From Acinetobacter lwoffii (GTDB lineage Bacteria; Pseudomonadota; Gammaproteobacteria; Pseudomonadales; Moraxellaceae), in the NCBI RefSeq assembly GCF_022967985.1, contig NZ_JALJVC010000020.1:1-64000 (forward strand): a stretch of 64,000 nt of DNA, in the 5' to 3' direction. Shown in pieces: positions 55,448 to 63,532 of the stretch. Position numbers and translations under genes: made by a program. Each line of letters starts with the position of its first letter. The first letter of the stretch is position 1. The notes under the pieces are model-generated. The model saw nothing but the letters and a program-made list of their open reading frames with translations, had not been told where the DNA came from and ran no database searches.

Positions 55448-55523
55448 TTCTTTAAGTGTTTGAATAGTATTGAAAATATTTGTTTATAAATTTTTTTAAC
55501 TACTTATTTGACTACTTTAATAA

Positions 55524-55553
55524 AAAAAGGCTTACCGCATGGTAGGCTTTTTT
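55524..55553. terminator. Terminator between proB and the island
   Basis: The hairpin AGGCTTACC-GCAT-GGTAGGCTT (two G-T pairs), flanked by A7 and T6, lies between convergent genes and can serve both. It also marks the approximate left limit of the mobile element. Confidence 0.7.
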
Positions 55554-55568
55554 ACATTTAGAAGAAGC

Positions 55569-56642
55569 TCACTTAAGAGCTTCTCTATATTCAGTTGGTA
55601 GTGTTTGAGCATCATAACAAATTAAACTTCTGGATAATAAGAACTTACCGGTGCCACGTTCTACTAAGTGACCAGAATCATCTATAGTCATATGAGAGAT
55701 TAGAGAATCATTGAATAAGTCGGGCATGGGATATTTGGCATATGGATTATGAAATATATAAAGTCCATCGAAAATTGACTCTTCATATTTTTCTTTAATA
55801 ATTCCTGTATGAATGTCAGGAACTAAGCTTTCTTCCATTTCATCATCTCTAGTATATATAGCATTAAATACACAGTATTTATTAGTATCGGATACTTCAG
55901 CTAGTGCACGTACTTTTCCCCATGTGGCGTATGGATTATAGATTATGGCACTAATATCCTCATACTCAGGTGTGGTAAAGAAACCTAAAGAGATTTCCGC
56001 CCCATTATCTTTTTCCACGAAGTCCATTTTTTCTCTAGGGATAAAGTTTAAATTTTTAGCTATAGCTTTTTCTTCATTTAGATAAATTCCGTAAAGAACG
56101 GCAATGATTCCACGATGTCCAGTAAAGTGTGAATGTGGTCTATCAAAAGAGTTTAATCCAAGTAAAAATGGTTTACCCATTACGTGTGGTAAATTGCTGT
56201 AAGAGCTTTTAAATTTTCTTGATTTAGCGACGATGGAGTTTGCAATTCTAATAATAGATTTTCTATTAAATTCAGCGAAATCAATATCAAAAGATCTATG
56301 ATTCTCAGTAAAACCGTATGCTGGAAGTCCATCTTGTTCTGGATTAGCAATTGTTGCTTCGATACAAAAATTTATTCCATCTTTATGACAGACAAAGTCA
56401 GGTGCGTGGTGGGAAAAGTTTAACTCTACATTATCTTCTTTTAATATTTTATGTAGATAAAGTTCTAAAAATGAAGATTCAAAAGTAGTTTGAAATTCTT
56501 TAACGAACTTATTATCTCTATCAGTAAATCCAGTTGCCCAATCTGTAATTACTTTTCTCTCTGCATGTAATGCAGGATTGATTAGTAATTTAAAAATATC
56601 GTGTTGTCTATCTTCATCAACTATTGGTGTGAATAGATCCAT
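55569..56642 (-). CDS. Putative PD-(D/E)XK-like nuclease protein, 357 residues
   Basis: Family not recognised by name. Residues 50-100 have a restriction-endonuclease-like arrangement: a helix with Glu (FESSFLELYLHKIL), then PDFVCHKDGINFCIEATIA. Here PD (81-82) and E-A-T (95-97) stand where PD-(D/E)XK enzymes have PD...ExK, with Thr replacing the Lys. The rest is mixed alpha/beta with conserved-looking HFTGHRGIIAVLYGIY and YNPYATWGKVRAL. No signal or membrane segment is seen. It is divergent from the second nuclease-like gene with 250 bases between, which could share a control region. It is cargo of the mobile element; defence is an inference. Confidence 0.6.
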   Translation of the reverse strand: MDLFTPIVDEDRQHDIFKLLINPALHAERKVITDWATGFTDRDNKFVKEFQTTFESSFLELYLHKILKEDNVELNFSHHAPDFVCHKDGINFCIEATIANPEQDGLPAYGFTENHRSFDIDFAEFNRKSIIRIANSIVAKSRKFKSSYSNLPHVMGKPFLLGLNSFDRPHSHFTGHRGIIAVLYGIYLNEEKAIAKNLNFIPREKMDFVEKDNGAEISLGFFTTPEYEDISAIIYNPYATWGKVRALAEVSDTNKYCVFNAIYTRDDEMEESLVPDIHTGIIKEKYEESIFDGLYIFHNPYAKYPMPDLFNDSLISHMTIDDSGHLVERGTGKFLLSRSLICYDAQTLPTEYREALK

Positions 56643-56755
56643 TTGTAAGTCCTAAATTTTAAAGTAAAATTCAAATAATAAATTAATTTGTAAGGCTCTT
56701 ACATTTTGACATATAGTGTGAAGAGTAAAACCTATTATTAGCATTTAAAGTGTTT

Positions 56756-56779
56756 TGATATTCATCTTGAATCATATCA
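56756..56779. promoter_or_regulatory. Imperfect dyad in the divergent nuclease promoter region
   Basis: TGATATTCA-TCT-TGAATcATATCA is symmetrical apart from one inserted base. It lies between the two divergent nuclease-like genes, where a shared operator would be expected. Weak evidence. Confidence 0.3.
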
Positions 56780-56895
56780 ATACTGGATTTAAATATTTTG
56801 ATAGACACCTAGATTTTTGGCTTCATACTTTCATGTATTTGCTCAAATATTATGCATTTTGAGGCAATACGCATAAAAATATACTTAGGCATTAA

Positions 56896-58347
56896 ATGAA
56901 AATTTCAGAAAAATTTAATTTGGGATTAACGCAAGCATATCTAGATTTCGTAGATATCGATACTGAAACTGATTTAGAAGTATTTATTGATCCAACTGCA
57001 TTACGGGATTTAGAGTCACAATGGGGGCATGCTTGTGCAAGTTTGGTACAACAGTATTTCTCCACAGTATTGGACTATATTAAGAATAATGAGCATGATA
57101 AGGCTAAGGCACTATTAAGTAATCTAAAAGAAAGGAATGAATTCCATATCGGTTATTCTTCCGGTAGATCAAGAGGCTCAGGTTTTGGTAATAAATCGGC
57201 TGACTTAATTTGGGATGCACTGTGTAATAGTAAAGCAGCTACTACCGGACTATTAAAAGATATAGAAGATAGCTGTTTGCTTATTGAAGGAATTGGGCGC
57301 GATATGATCTCAGATGCCGTCTGTAATATTATCCGTCCAAAACTAATAGAATATACTCAGGATATGTGTAGATATCATGGTATTCCTCTATATCCAAATA
57401 TCAATTCAGGTCCAATTTGGAATGATCGGACGAAAAAATGGGAGTCGCATTTTGTAGAGCTTCCATTGGCTGATGGTCATGTCTTTCTTTTAATTCCCAA
57501 GAATATAGTTCGTAGAAAAATTTCATATGACTTCAATGAATATTATTATCATTATATTCTTGAGGAGTTAAGAGTAGAGCATATCCGCAAACAATCATCT
57601 TTAGTTTACTTTTTAAAAAATGGTGCTCCTAGAGTAGATAAAAAAGATTTAATAAAAGAGTATGGGCAAACTAAAAAATCAGGAATTGAGCAAACTTTAG
57701 GTCGTGAACATATATTTGAAAAATATAAATCTGATAAAGAAAATTTACCAAAACCACCTTTGTCGAATGAACAACTTGCGGAAGTGCAAAATTTACCTGA
57801 AATAGACTGGGATATTTTGATTAGTGAGCTACAGGCTATTCCTAAAGGAAGTGAACATGCAGATGCTTATGAAAAAACCATTGAAAAAATCTTAACCGCA
57901 TTATTTTATCCAAATTTGACTTATCCAGAAAAGCAATACAAGCTCCATGAAGGGCGGAAGAGAGTAGATATTGTATTTAATAATGAATCAAAATCAGGTT
58001 TCTTTCATTGGTTAACACTTCATTATCCATGCTCATTTATTTTTATTGAGTGTAAAAATTATAGTAATAAAATTGCTAATCCTGAAATTGATCAATTATC
58101 AGGTAGATTTTCTCCAAATCGGGGGAAAGTTGGGCTGTTAATTTATAGAGAATCCGATAATCAAAACTTACTTGAATCACGCTGTCGAGATACAGCTCAA
58201 GATCAAAGAGGTTTTATGATCGCGTTGTCGGATGCTGATATTGTAAGTTTGATTGAAGACTATAGAAAAGCTTCTCCTTACAATGCAGGTATAGAAAGAA
58301 ACCGATATCCATTGCTTCAGAAGAAATTTAATAAATTGATCAACTAA
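56896..58347 (+). CDS. Putative restriction-endonuclease-like protein, 483 residues
   Basis: Family not recognised by name. The C-terminal domain (about residues 320-460) has the full Mrr-type PD-(D/E)XK core: Glu in AYEKTIEKIL (326/330), Asp in GRKRVDIVF (358), FIFIECKNYS with E385-x-K387, and a following Gln in EIDQLSGRF (400). The N-terminal part (about 1-230) starts ISEKFNLGLTQAYLDFVDID and has a DLEVFIDPTAL block; it is probably a separate recognition or partner domain. A linker of charged residues lies at 240-300. It starts with ATG and is the only plus-strand gene of the island. A stand-alone DNA-cutting defence protein is a reasonable guess, not shown. Confidence 0.7.
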   Translation: MKISEKFNLGLTQAYLDFVDIDTETDLEVFIDPTALRDLESQWGHACASLVQQYFSTVLDYIKNNEHDKAKALLSNLKERNEFHIGYSSGRSRGSGFGNKSADLIWDALCNSKAATTGLLKDIEDSCLLIEGIGRDMISDAVCNIIRPKLIEYTQDMCRYHGIPLYPNINSGPIWNDRTKKWESHFVELPLADGHVFLLIPKNIVRRKISYDFNEYYYHYILEELRVEHIRKQSSLVYFLKNGAPRVDKKDLIKEYGQTKKSGIEQTLGREHIFEKYKSDKENLPKPPLSNEQLAEVQNLPEIDWDILISELQAIPKGSEHADAYEKTIEKILTALFYPNLTYPEKQYKLHEGRKRVDIVFNNESKSGFFHWLTLHYPCSFIFIECKNYSNKIANPEIDQLSGRFSPNRGKVGLLIYRESDNQNLLESRCRDTAQDQRGFMIALSDADIVSLIEDYRKASPYNAGIERNRYPLLQKKFNKLIN

Positions 58348-58670
58348 GCGATAGTTTTTAATCTCGTATATACTAATTTTTTATGAAGTATAAGAATGTT
58401 GTCTGAGATACAATTTTTATGAATAGTATCCATAGCCGACTTTACTTAATTTCTAAGACTTCGTTCCTTGCCCAAAACTACGATAACTTATGGTTAAGAT
58501 AATATTAAGTTAGTTAGTGAACTAGATATATAAGTTATTAGGCAGATGCTTACATGAGAGTTTAACCTAACCCTTGGCTATAAAGGGTTAGGTTAAACTT
58601 CATCATCTTTTTGGGTGATAGTAAATCTGCGATAACTGATGTGCATAACTCTGCTAGTGTGGTGTAAAAT
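58348..58670. other. Intergenic stretch with a long perfect hairpin
   Basis: 323 bases between convergent genes. It contains the 17-bp perfect inverted repeat listed separately. No gene is supported. Confidence 0.6.
58559..58599. repeat. 17-bp perfect inverted repeat, 7-base loop
   Basis: AGTTTAACCTAACCCTT and its exact complement are separated by GGCTATA. It lies between the convergent nuclease and MazG-like genes. There is no T tract directly after either arm, so it is not a standard terminator, although it could still stop transcription or block RNA decay. Confidence 0.85.
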
Positions 58671-59030
58671 TTAAACATTCTTTTTAGCTTCTTTCCACCA
58701 AACCAAGAGTGTTTCTAGAGGTACGCTTGAAAATTCGACACCTAATTCAGATGCTTTTCTATAAAGGTAACTAGTTCGCTTTTCATATTTTTGAATAGCA
58801 ATTTCTAGAGCTACATTGCTATCGAGATTTAATCTGCAACCAATATTGATTAATGAAAACAGACTGTCACCATATTCTTCAAGAAGGCGATCATGGCTTT
58901 CGTCATGATCGATGGCTTCTTTTAGTTCACTGATTTCTTCTTTATGTTTAGCAAAAGCATCCTCATGTGTATTCCAACTAAAGCCGGAATCAATTAGGGT
59001 CTGCTGTAGTATTTCCGCTTTCTTTAGCAT
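58671..59030 (-). CDS. MazG-like nucleotide pyrophosphohydrolase
   Basis: 119-residue all-alpha NTP-PPase. The metal-binding pattern is EEISELKEAI (EExxE type) followed by EEYGDSLFSLINIGCRLNLD (ExxxD). MazG enzymes turn (d)NTPs into NMPs and pyrophosphate. The protein is a single MazG domain plus a short C-terminal helix. The longest frame starts with GTG at 59048; AAGGA five bases before the ATG at 59030 decides the start (another ATG directly precedes it). It overlaps the end of the HNH endonuclease gene by about 40 bases, so the two are translated together and may act together. Confidence 0.8.
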   Translation of the reverse strand: MLKKAEILQQTLIDSGFSWNTHEDAFAKHKEEISELKEAIDHDESHDRLLEEYGDSLFSLINIGCRLNLDSNVALEIAIQKYEKRTSYLYRKASELGVEFSSVPLETLLVWWKEAKKNV

Positions 59031-60201
59031 CATTTTCCTTTGATACACAAAATTTAGAATAATGATATCTTAAGTAGTTAATGGTTTTACTTAACATATC
59101 AGGATTTTTTTCAGCAAAAGGGAAGTCTAATTTGTTCTTCATATAAGGAGAAATAATTTCTTGAACTTCAGGATCGTCACTGGTTTCAATTAATAGGGTG
59201 TCAGGGTTAATAGAAATAAGCTTTCTATCAAAAAGTCTGTCGATATTTGCAGATAACAATATTCCATTTGCAGGATCACGACAAGATGCATCATCTTTAC
59301 TTTCTGACCAAGGTTTAATATGACTAGCGGTTAACATGGTCGGAACAGAGATTCCTGTAACTAAGCACTTTCCATCGTAGAATTTGAATAAATCTTCTCT
59401 AAACTTTCCTTGTCCTATACGAGCGAGGATATTTCTAGGTACTTCATTCTTACCATTTAGTAGACCTTCTAATATTTCTTTTAATCTATCTTCATAGAAT
59501 TTCGAAGTTTCTTTTGATTGTTTTTTTCGTTCTTTTTTACTTACAGTGGGTTTAACCTTGGCTTGCTTTGAGCTAGAAATAGGCTTAGAAACCAGTTCAG
59601 CATTACTTAAATCAAATATTTGATTTAAGTCTGTGAAGTCATTGATTCTATCAAGTTTGAGTTTTACATTTTCTACGATAGCATTTGCACCTACCCAACT
59701 CATTAAAAGTAATAATGCTCGTGTTAATATCTTGGATTCGTTTATATCATCTAATTTATTGAGAGTATTAGAAATTTGGTAGTGTGTGTTTATTTGATCT
59801 TTTTTAATCGTTGGATACGATCCTAATATTTCGAATTTAAATCTATTTGGATAAGTTTCGAGATTGCGATATTCATCAATCCAAATACTTTTTGGGGATT
59901 CTTCTGTAATTAGATCTGTCGTAGCTTTACAAATAACTATTTGCTTATATTGAATAGTCTCTACAGTTTCCACTGTTTTTCCACGTGCAGTACCGGTAAC
60001 CCCTTTTATGAATAAAACCAAATCACCAGCTTTAATCTTGTCAATTTCATAGTTTTTAAGTCTATCTTTAAAGCCCCAAATATTCTTATTTAGTCCAGTG
60101 ATAAAATTGTCTGAAAAATGAACGTATTGATCTTCTATACCATCCGTGGTTAAACCTTTGAACTGTTTATTGGTGACACAGATTATATGTAAGTTATTCA
60201 T
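58990..60201 (-). CDS. EVE-like/HNH endonuclease, candidate modification-dependent (type IV) restriction enzyme
   Basis: 403 residues in two parts. Residues 1-135 look like an EVE/PUA-type base-reading domain: AGDLVLFIKG (58-67) and a SIWIDE...TYPNRFKFEILGS stretch (105-128), similar to the W-x-D...YPYRF pattern of EVE domains. After a Lys-rich linker (210-235), residues 260-335 are an HNH domain: YDGKCLVTGI, SHIKPW (His 294), DPANGILLSANIDRLFD (Asn 312). EVE-HNH proteins such as VcaM4I cut DNA with modified cytosines (established for that family). Here this is inference from domain order. GAAGG precedes the ATG. The MazG-like gene overlaps its 3' end. Confidence 0.7.
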   Translation of the reverse strand: MNNLHIICVTNKQFKGLTTDGIEDQYVHFSDNFITGLNKNIWGFKDRLKNYEIDKIKAGDLVLFIKGVTGTARGKTVETVETIQYKQIVICKATTDLITEESPKSIWIDEYRNLETYPNRFKFEILGSYPTIKKDQINTHYQISNTLNKLDDINESKILTRALLLLMSWVGANAIVENVKLKLDRINDFTDLNQIFDLSNAELVSKPISSSKQAKVKPTVSKKERKKQSKETSKFYEDRLKEILEGLLNGKNEVPRNILARIGQGKFREDLFKFYDGKCLVTGISVPTMLTASHIKPWSESKDDASCRDPANGILLSANIDRLFDRKLISINPDTLLIETSDDPEVQEIISPYMKNKLDFPFAEKNPDMLSKTINYLRYHYSKFCVSKENDAKESGNTTADPN

Positions 60202-60280
60202 TATGTTACCTTCAGGAGAATTTTTATGACTATATCATCTCTGTCTGTTGGTTATTTGTCTATGTCATTGATACTTAAGT

Positions 60281-60297
60281 ACGACATTTTCTGTCGT
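60281..60297. promoter_or_regulatory. Inverted repeat upstream of the EVE-HNH gene
   Basis: ACGACA-TTTTC-TGTCGT, a perfect 6-bp dyad with a 5-base spacer, lies 80-96 bases before the endonuclease start in its promoter region. It is a possible operator. Confidence 0.4.
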
Positions 60298-60311
60298 CTT
60301 GGAATATGGCT

Positions 60312-60350
60312 AACCACCATAGTATTGTATTAACTTTTACTATGGTGGTT
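60312..60350. repeat. 13-bp perfect hairpin past the Rep-like gene
   Basis: AACCACCATAGTA and its exact complement have a 13-base loop. It lies ten bases past the stop of the minus-strand Rep-like gene. The minus-strand side lacks a T tract, while the plus-strand side has GATTTTT. Probably a transcription barrier between the Rep and endonuclease units. Confidence 0.7.
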
Positions 60351-60360
60351 GATTTTTAGA

Positions 60361-61437
60361 CTAAAAATTTCGAGCTAGATTGTTTACTGCGGTTGAGATG
60401 AGTTGGTTAAGTTCTCCGTGTGTTTTCATGGATTCAGGCAAATTTTTCTTATGTCTATATTTGTCATAATAAGTTTGAGTCTCTGTTCCAAAAGCTCTAA
60501 CGGTATTTTTATATTCTTCAGTTAACTGTTTAGAAGAGTTGGCTTTCAACTGTGTGAAGCTAAGACCTTTAAATCCATCTAGTAAAACTCTTTTGATATT
60601 TGTTAGGCGGTTGTCCATTTTATTAAGAATATTGCGTTTAATATTCTTCTCAGCGCGGACACGCCATTTATTCTTTGGTAGAGGCTGTTTATTACAGTCC
60701 GTAGTCTTTACATATAAATGCCAATATTCATCTGCATCTCTATGATTAATACCAATATTATAGCCATTTTCTAGCTTTCTACACATTGATTGTGGTGTGC
60801 TTGGAATAGGCATAAATACGCCTAATTGGGTCTTATAGACACGTAAATTATCTACGGTACTCGGTAATCGAATTGACTTTAAAAGGGCTGTAGTGAGTGC
60901 TCTATGCTTGAAATTATAGAAATCAATTGCCAGTTCAATCTGCATGATTTTAAAGCTGTTAAGCCTACATTCAAAATGTCTCAAGTAGCTGATGCGGCGC
61001 CGTAGTACACTTAAAGAATTCATGTCATGCAATCTAATTATGAAACCTGTTTGGTATTCTGAGATGTAATGAGTAATACCAGTTTTCTCCGTTAGGAATT
61101 TTTTGATGTCGTGTCGTGTACTTGTTTTATCAATTTCAAAGTATAAATCAATGAAATCGACTTGAGCTTTGATTTGGATATTCATTGCTTTGAAATCGTA
61201 GCTATGAACATCAGAGAAAATAACGGTTTCGAGTTGATCAGCTTGGTTCGCATTGTCAGCGTATCTTGAGCATAAATCTAAATAACTTTGTTCATATGGA
61301 GATTTTTTCTCGGTATCTTCTGAAAACTCTTCGATTTCTAAATCGAGTAGAAATTTTCGTAACTCGTCATCATATGGATCTTGTCCATTTCGAACTAGGG
61401 TTTCAAATTGATGGTGTGTTAGATGTTTCATAATCAT
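60361..61437 (-). CDS. Putative replication initiation protein
   Basis: 358 residues. No exact family is recognised. The centre contains MQIELAIDFYNFKHRALTTALLKSI (two adjacent blocks, about residues 163-187) and later YWHLYVKTTD...LPKNKWRVRAEKNI. These resemble the strand motifs of replication initiators from small phages, satellites and plasmids, where a conserved E/D-x-A-x-D-F/Y motif is common. The N-terminal 70 residues are acidic and the C-terminus is basic. Its position between AlpA-type control genes and cargo is where satellites carry rep. It starts with ATG without a clear ribosome site. Confidence 0.5.
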   Translation of the reverse strand: MIMKHLTHHQFETLVRNGQDPYDDELRKFLLDLEIEEFSEDTEKKSPYEQSYLDLCSRYADNANQADQLETVIFSDVHSYDFKAMNIQIKAQVDFIDLYFEIDKTSTRHDIKKFLTEKTGITHYISEYQTGFIIRLHDMNSLSVLRRRISYLRHFECRLNSFKIMQIELAIDFYNFKHRALTTALLKSIRLPSTVDNLRVYKTQLGVFMPIPSTPQSMCRKLENGYNIGINHRDADEYWHLYVKTTDCNKQPLPKNKWRVRAEKNIKRNILNKMDNRLTNIKRVLLDGFKGLSFTQLKANSSKQLTEEYKNTVRAFGTETQTYYDKYRHKKNLPESMKTHGELNQLISTAVNNLARNF

Positions 61438-61500
61438 TTCAATGTGAAAAAATTAAACAAAAGAGCAGTTGAATAACCGCCCTTTTGGATTGATGGTAAA

Positions 61501-61668
61501 TTACTGAATTAAGTAATTTTCATTTGGAGTGTTGATGAGAATTAATTCCTTACCATCACGTTCAATGCTGTAGGTAATAGAAGATTGAGTTTGGTTTACC
61601 ATCATTACTTTACTGCTAGATAAGAGAATTGCTGTAACCTCTTCGATACTAACTAAGGTGAATTGCAT
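61501..61668 (-). CDS. Small hypothetical protein, 55 residues
   Basis: Frame of 55 codons with GGAGG six bases before its ATG, a strong ribosome site. It starts MQFTLVSIEEVTAILLSSSK and ends NTPNENYLIQ, with alternating strand-forming residues and no membrane segment. It overlaps the end of the upstream 88-residue gene by 20 bases, as do the other small genes in this row, so it is likely to be expressed. Function unknown. Confidence 0.55.
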   Translation of the reverse strand: MQFTLVSIEEVTAILLSSSKVMMVNQTQSSITYSIERDGKELILINTPNENYLIQ

Positions 61669-61915
61669 TGCATTCCTCCATTAGCTTTACACGTTCTAAA
61701 AATGCTTGCTCTAATTCCTCTTCAGTGCAATCTAATCCATTGAACATTAAATGTTCATTGAAGTATGTGATAGCATTTTCAATACGATGCTCTCTATGAG
61801 TATTAAAGTATGGATTTCCTTTTGAAATCATATTTTTAATAGTGTTAAGCATTAATGATCGTGCTTTTGCTTTATCTGCATTATGTTCCTGATTAGCAGA
61901 ATTCACATTTTGCAT
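61649..61915 (-). CDS. Small hypothetical protein, 88 residues
   Basis: Helical, charged protein (MQNVNSANQEHNADKAKAR...) with no recognised family, ending in EEELEQAFLERVKLMEECNAIHLS. AAGGAAAG lies just before the ATG at 61915; the longer frame from 62026 overlaps the previous gene and has no ribosome site. It overlaps the neighbour genes by about 20 bases on each side, a compact arrangement typical of satellites. Confidence 0.6.
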   Translation of the reverse strand: MQNVNSANQEHNADKAKARSLMLNTIKNMISKGNPYFNTHREHRIENAITYFNEHLMFNGLDCTEEELEQAFLERVKLMEECNAIHLS

Positions 61916-62150
61916 TTTTCTTTCCTTTGAATGGTGATGGTTGATTAACACGTACGAACTCATGTAGAGCAGGTAGTGTGTACATTGGTTTGCCATCCAC
62001 GACATGGACAGTGATTCTGTACCCATGTGAAAGACTTGGACGGTATAGGTTTTTGGTAAGTCTTCTATACCAATACTTTTGTGTCTTTCCTAAGTGTGTA
62101 TATAGGAATTTGGCTGATTCGCTTTGAGATAAAAACATTTCACTAGGCAT
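61893..62150 (-). CDS. Small basic hypothetical protein, 85 residues
   Basis: Starts MPSEMFLSQSESAKFLYTHLG and continues with basic YWYRRLTKNLYRPSLSHGYRITVHVVDGKPMYTL, ending in a Lys-rich tail with two Cys. The layout (short helix-turn-helix-like start, basic strands) could be a DNA-binding or excisionase-like protein, but no family is certain. Its ATG (62150) overlaps the AlpA stop. An alternative ATG lies at 62138. Confidence 0.55.
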   Translation of the reverse strand: MPSEMFLSQSESAKFLYTHLGKTQKYWYRRLTKNLYRPSLSHGYRITVHVVDGKPMYTLPALHEFVRVNQPSPFKGKKNAKCEFC

Positions 62151-62442
62151 TTTTAGAAGCCTTATGCTTATGTGCTTCGATCCAATCAAGTACGGTTTGA
62201 GATTCCCAAACTGTTAAGCCATTTAGGGAAAATGGCTTAGGAAATTTATTTTGTTTTACCCATAACCAAAGAGTCTTACTTGTGATTGGAAGTAAGCCAT
62301 TTCGAGCAGGTTTTGCTTTGAATTTGCGAATTTGCCCTGCTGATTTACCAGTCTTGCAAATATGGATTTTTTCCGGAGTTGCAGGCGCCGTAGTGATTAC
62401 TTTTTCTTGGACGTATTTGGGAAGATTCATATTGAACACCAT
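62143..62442 (-). CDS. AlpA-like transcriptional regulator
   Basis: 99-residue protein whose C-terminal half is an AlpA/excisionase-type winged-helix: GLLPITSKTLWLWVKQNKFPKP (two blocks) and FSLNGLTVWESQTVLDWIEAHK. The N-terminal 45 residues are basic and unrelated. AlpA regulators control integrase or excision genes in satellites and prophages (established for P4-like elements). The frame has ATGs at 62442 and 62430; neither has a clear ribosome site. A 17-bp perfect palindrome lies 25 bases upstream of its start. Confidence 0.8.
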   Translation of the reverse strand: MVFNMNLPKYVQEKVITTAPATPEKIHICKTGKSAGQIRKFKAKPARNGLLPITSKTLWLWVKQNKFPKPFSLNGLTVWESQTVLDWIEAHKHKASKNA

Positions 62443-62466
62443 CAGAGTTGCTAAGTTTCATTTCTG

Positions 62467-62483
62467 ATTAGCTACGAGCTAAT
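62467..62483. promoter_or_regulatory. Palindromic operator candidate upstream of the AlpA-like gene
   Basis: ATTAGCT-ACG-AGCTAAT, perfect 7-bp arms, is placed about 25-41 bases before the AlpA-like start, where a repressor dimer would cover the promoter. Confidence 0.55.
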
Positions 62484-62548
62484 GGTGCTTAGTTTGGATT
62501 TATTTTTTTTATTAAATTACTTTTAAAGGGGTTTGTTACCTGTTTATT

Positions 62549-63532
62549 CTATATTTGATTTAAATCAATTGATTTTAAAATAGCCATAATCTCTAATTTG
62601 GCTATATTTTCTAAATTTTTTCTGCGTCTCCCACGTTTTGTTGCATATTTTGGTAAGTCTAATTCACCTAGCCATTCGATAAGTTTATCGATATCGTTTG
62701 GGAAGTGTTCCTGATAGGGCGAATCCGATAAAAAATCAATTATTTTTTCTAGAACCCATGATCGAGTGAATATTTGATCTTTATCTTCATGGAAACAATT
62801 CTGAATTAATACTTTAATAATATTGAAAGCTACGATTTCTTTACTAGTTTTCTTATGATGCTTCTTAAGTGTTCTTGTTTTAAATTCGCTCGCTAATGAA
62901 GGAGATTTAAGATTTTTAAAAGGATCATTGCGCTTTCTGGTACATGAATTATTTTTTAATAGACGAGTGATTGATTCTTGAGTAACGCATAAGCTCTCTT
63001 TACTAATCATATATTGAGTTCTATATCCCAATTTCTCAAGATCCGAAATTGTGGTTGGCAATGGTTTATCTGAAACAGGCTTTGAAAACAGTGTTGGAAT
63101 AGATTTCTCTTTGAACTTATATGAATGATTGCCCATAGGAATAATATAATTTTCTAAAGCATCAATATCAGGGCCAGATAATAGTGTGTGATTAAGTTTT
63201 GGATGATATAAATTGCTTCCCACAGGAATATTTAATAAGGGTGCAACATTTGTTAAAAGTTGATAAATTTTTGGCAGATAGCTTTTATCGGGTTTGATAA
63301 AAATAGTATCTTGAACTTGAACAACGTGAATTAAGTTAATTGCTAAGTCACTGATTGTACTTTCACTATTCAAGTCATCTATATTTACTGTTATATAACC
63401 ATCTACTACTCGAAAAAATACTTGAAGCTGGCTTTTAAGTATCATATTAGCGATATCTAAAAGGGAGTAATTGATTGAAAAATGTTTGCTGATTAGCTGA
63501 ATTGCTTCATCGATGTTGATAACTTTATTCAT
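62549..63532 (-). CDS. Hypothetical protein, 327 residues, next to the integrase
   Basis: No family recognised. It has a mixed alpha/beta N-terminal part with hydrophobic strands (about residues 60-125), then a basic region (KRNDPFKNL..., TRTLKKHHKKTSKE, about 205-230) and a helical C-terminus with an Arg/Lys-rich patch (YATKRGRRRKNLENIAKLEI). The basic patches suggest nucleic-acid binding. Its ATG lies eight bases inside the end of the integrase frame, so the two are co-translated, which hints at a role in integration or excision (inference). Confidence 0.65.
   Translation of the reverse strand: MNKVINIDEAIQLISKHFSINYSLLDIANMILKSQLQVFFRVVDGYITVNIDDLNSESTISDLAINLIHVVQVQDTIFIKPDKSYLPKIYQLLTNVAPLLNIPVGSNLYHPKLNHTLLSGPDIDALENYIIPMGNHSYKFKEKSIPTLFSKPVSDKPLPTTISDLEKLGYRTQYMISKESLCVTQESITRLLKNNSCTRKRNDPFKNLKSPSLASEFKTRTLKKHHKKTSKEIVAFNIIKVLIQNCFHEDKDQIFTRSWVLEKIIDFLSDSPYQEHFPNDIDKLIEWLGELDLPKYATKRGRRRKNLENIAKLEIMAILKSIDLNQI

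Noticed and set aside
55448..55560. Search for a left attachment repeat of the island
   Set aside because: No repeat could be matched because the other end of the element is outside the window.
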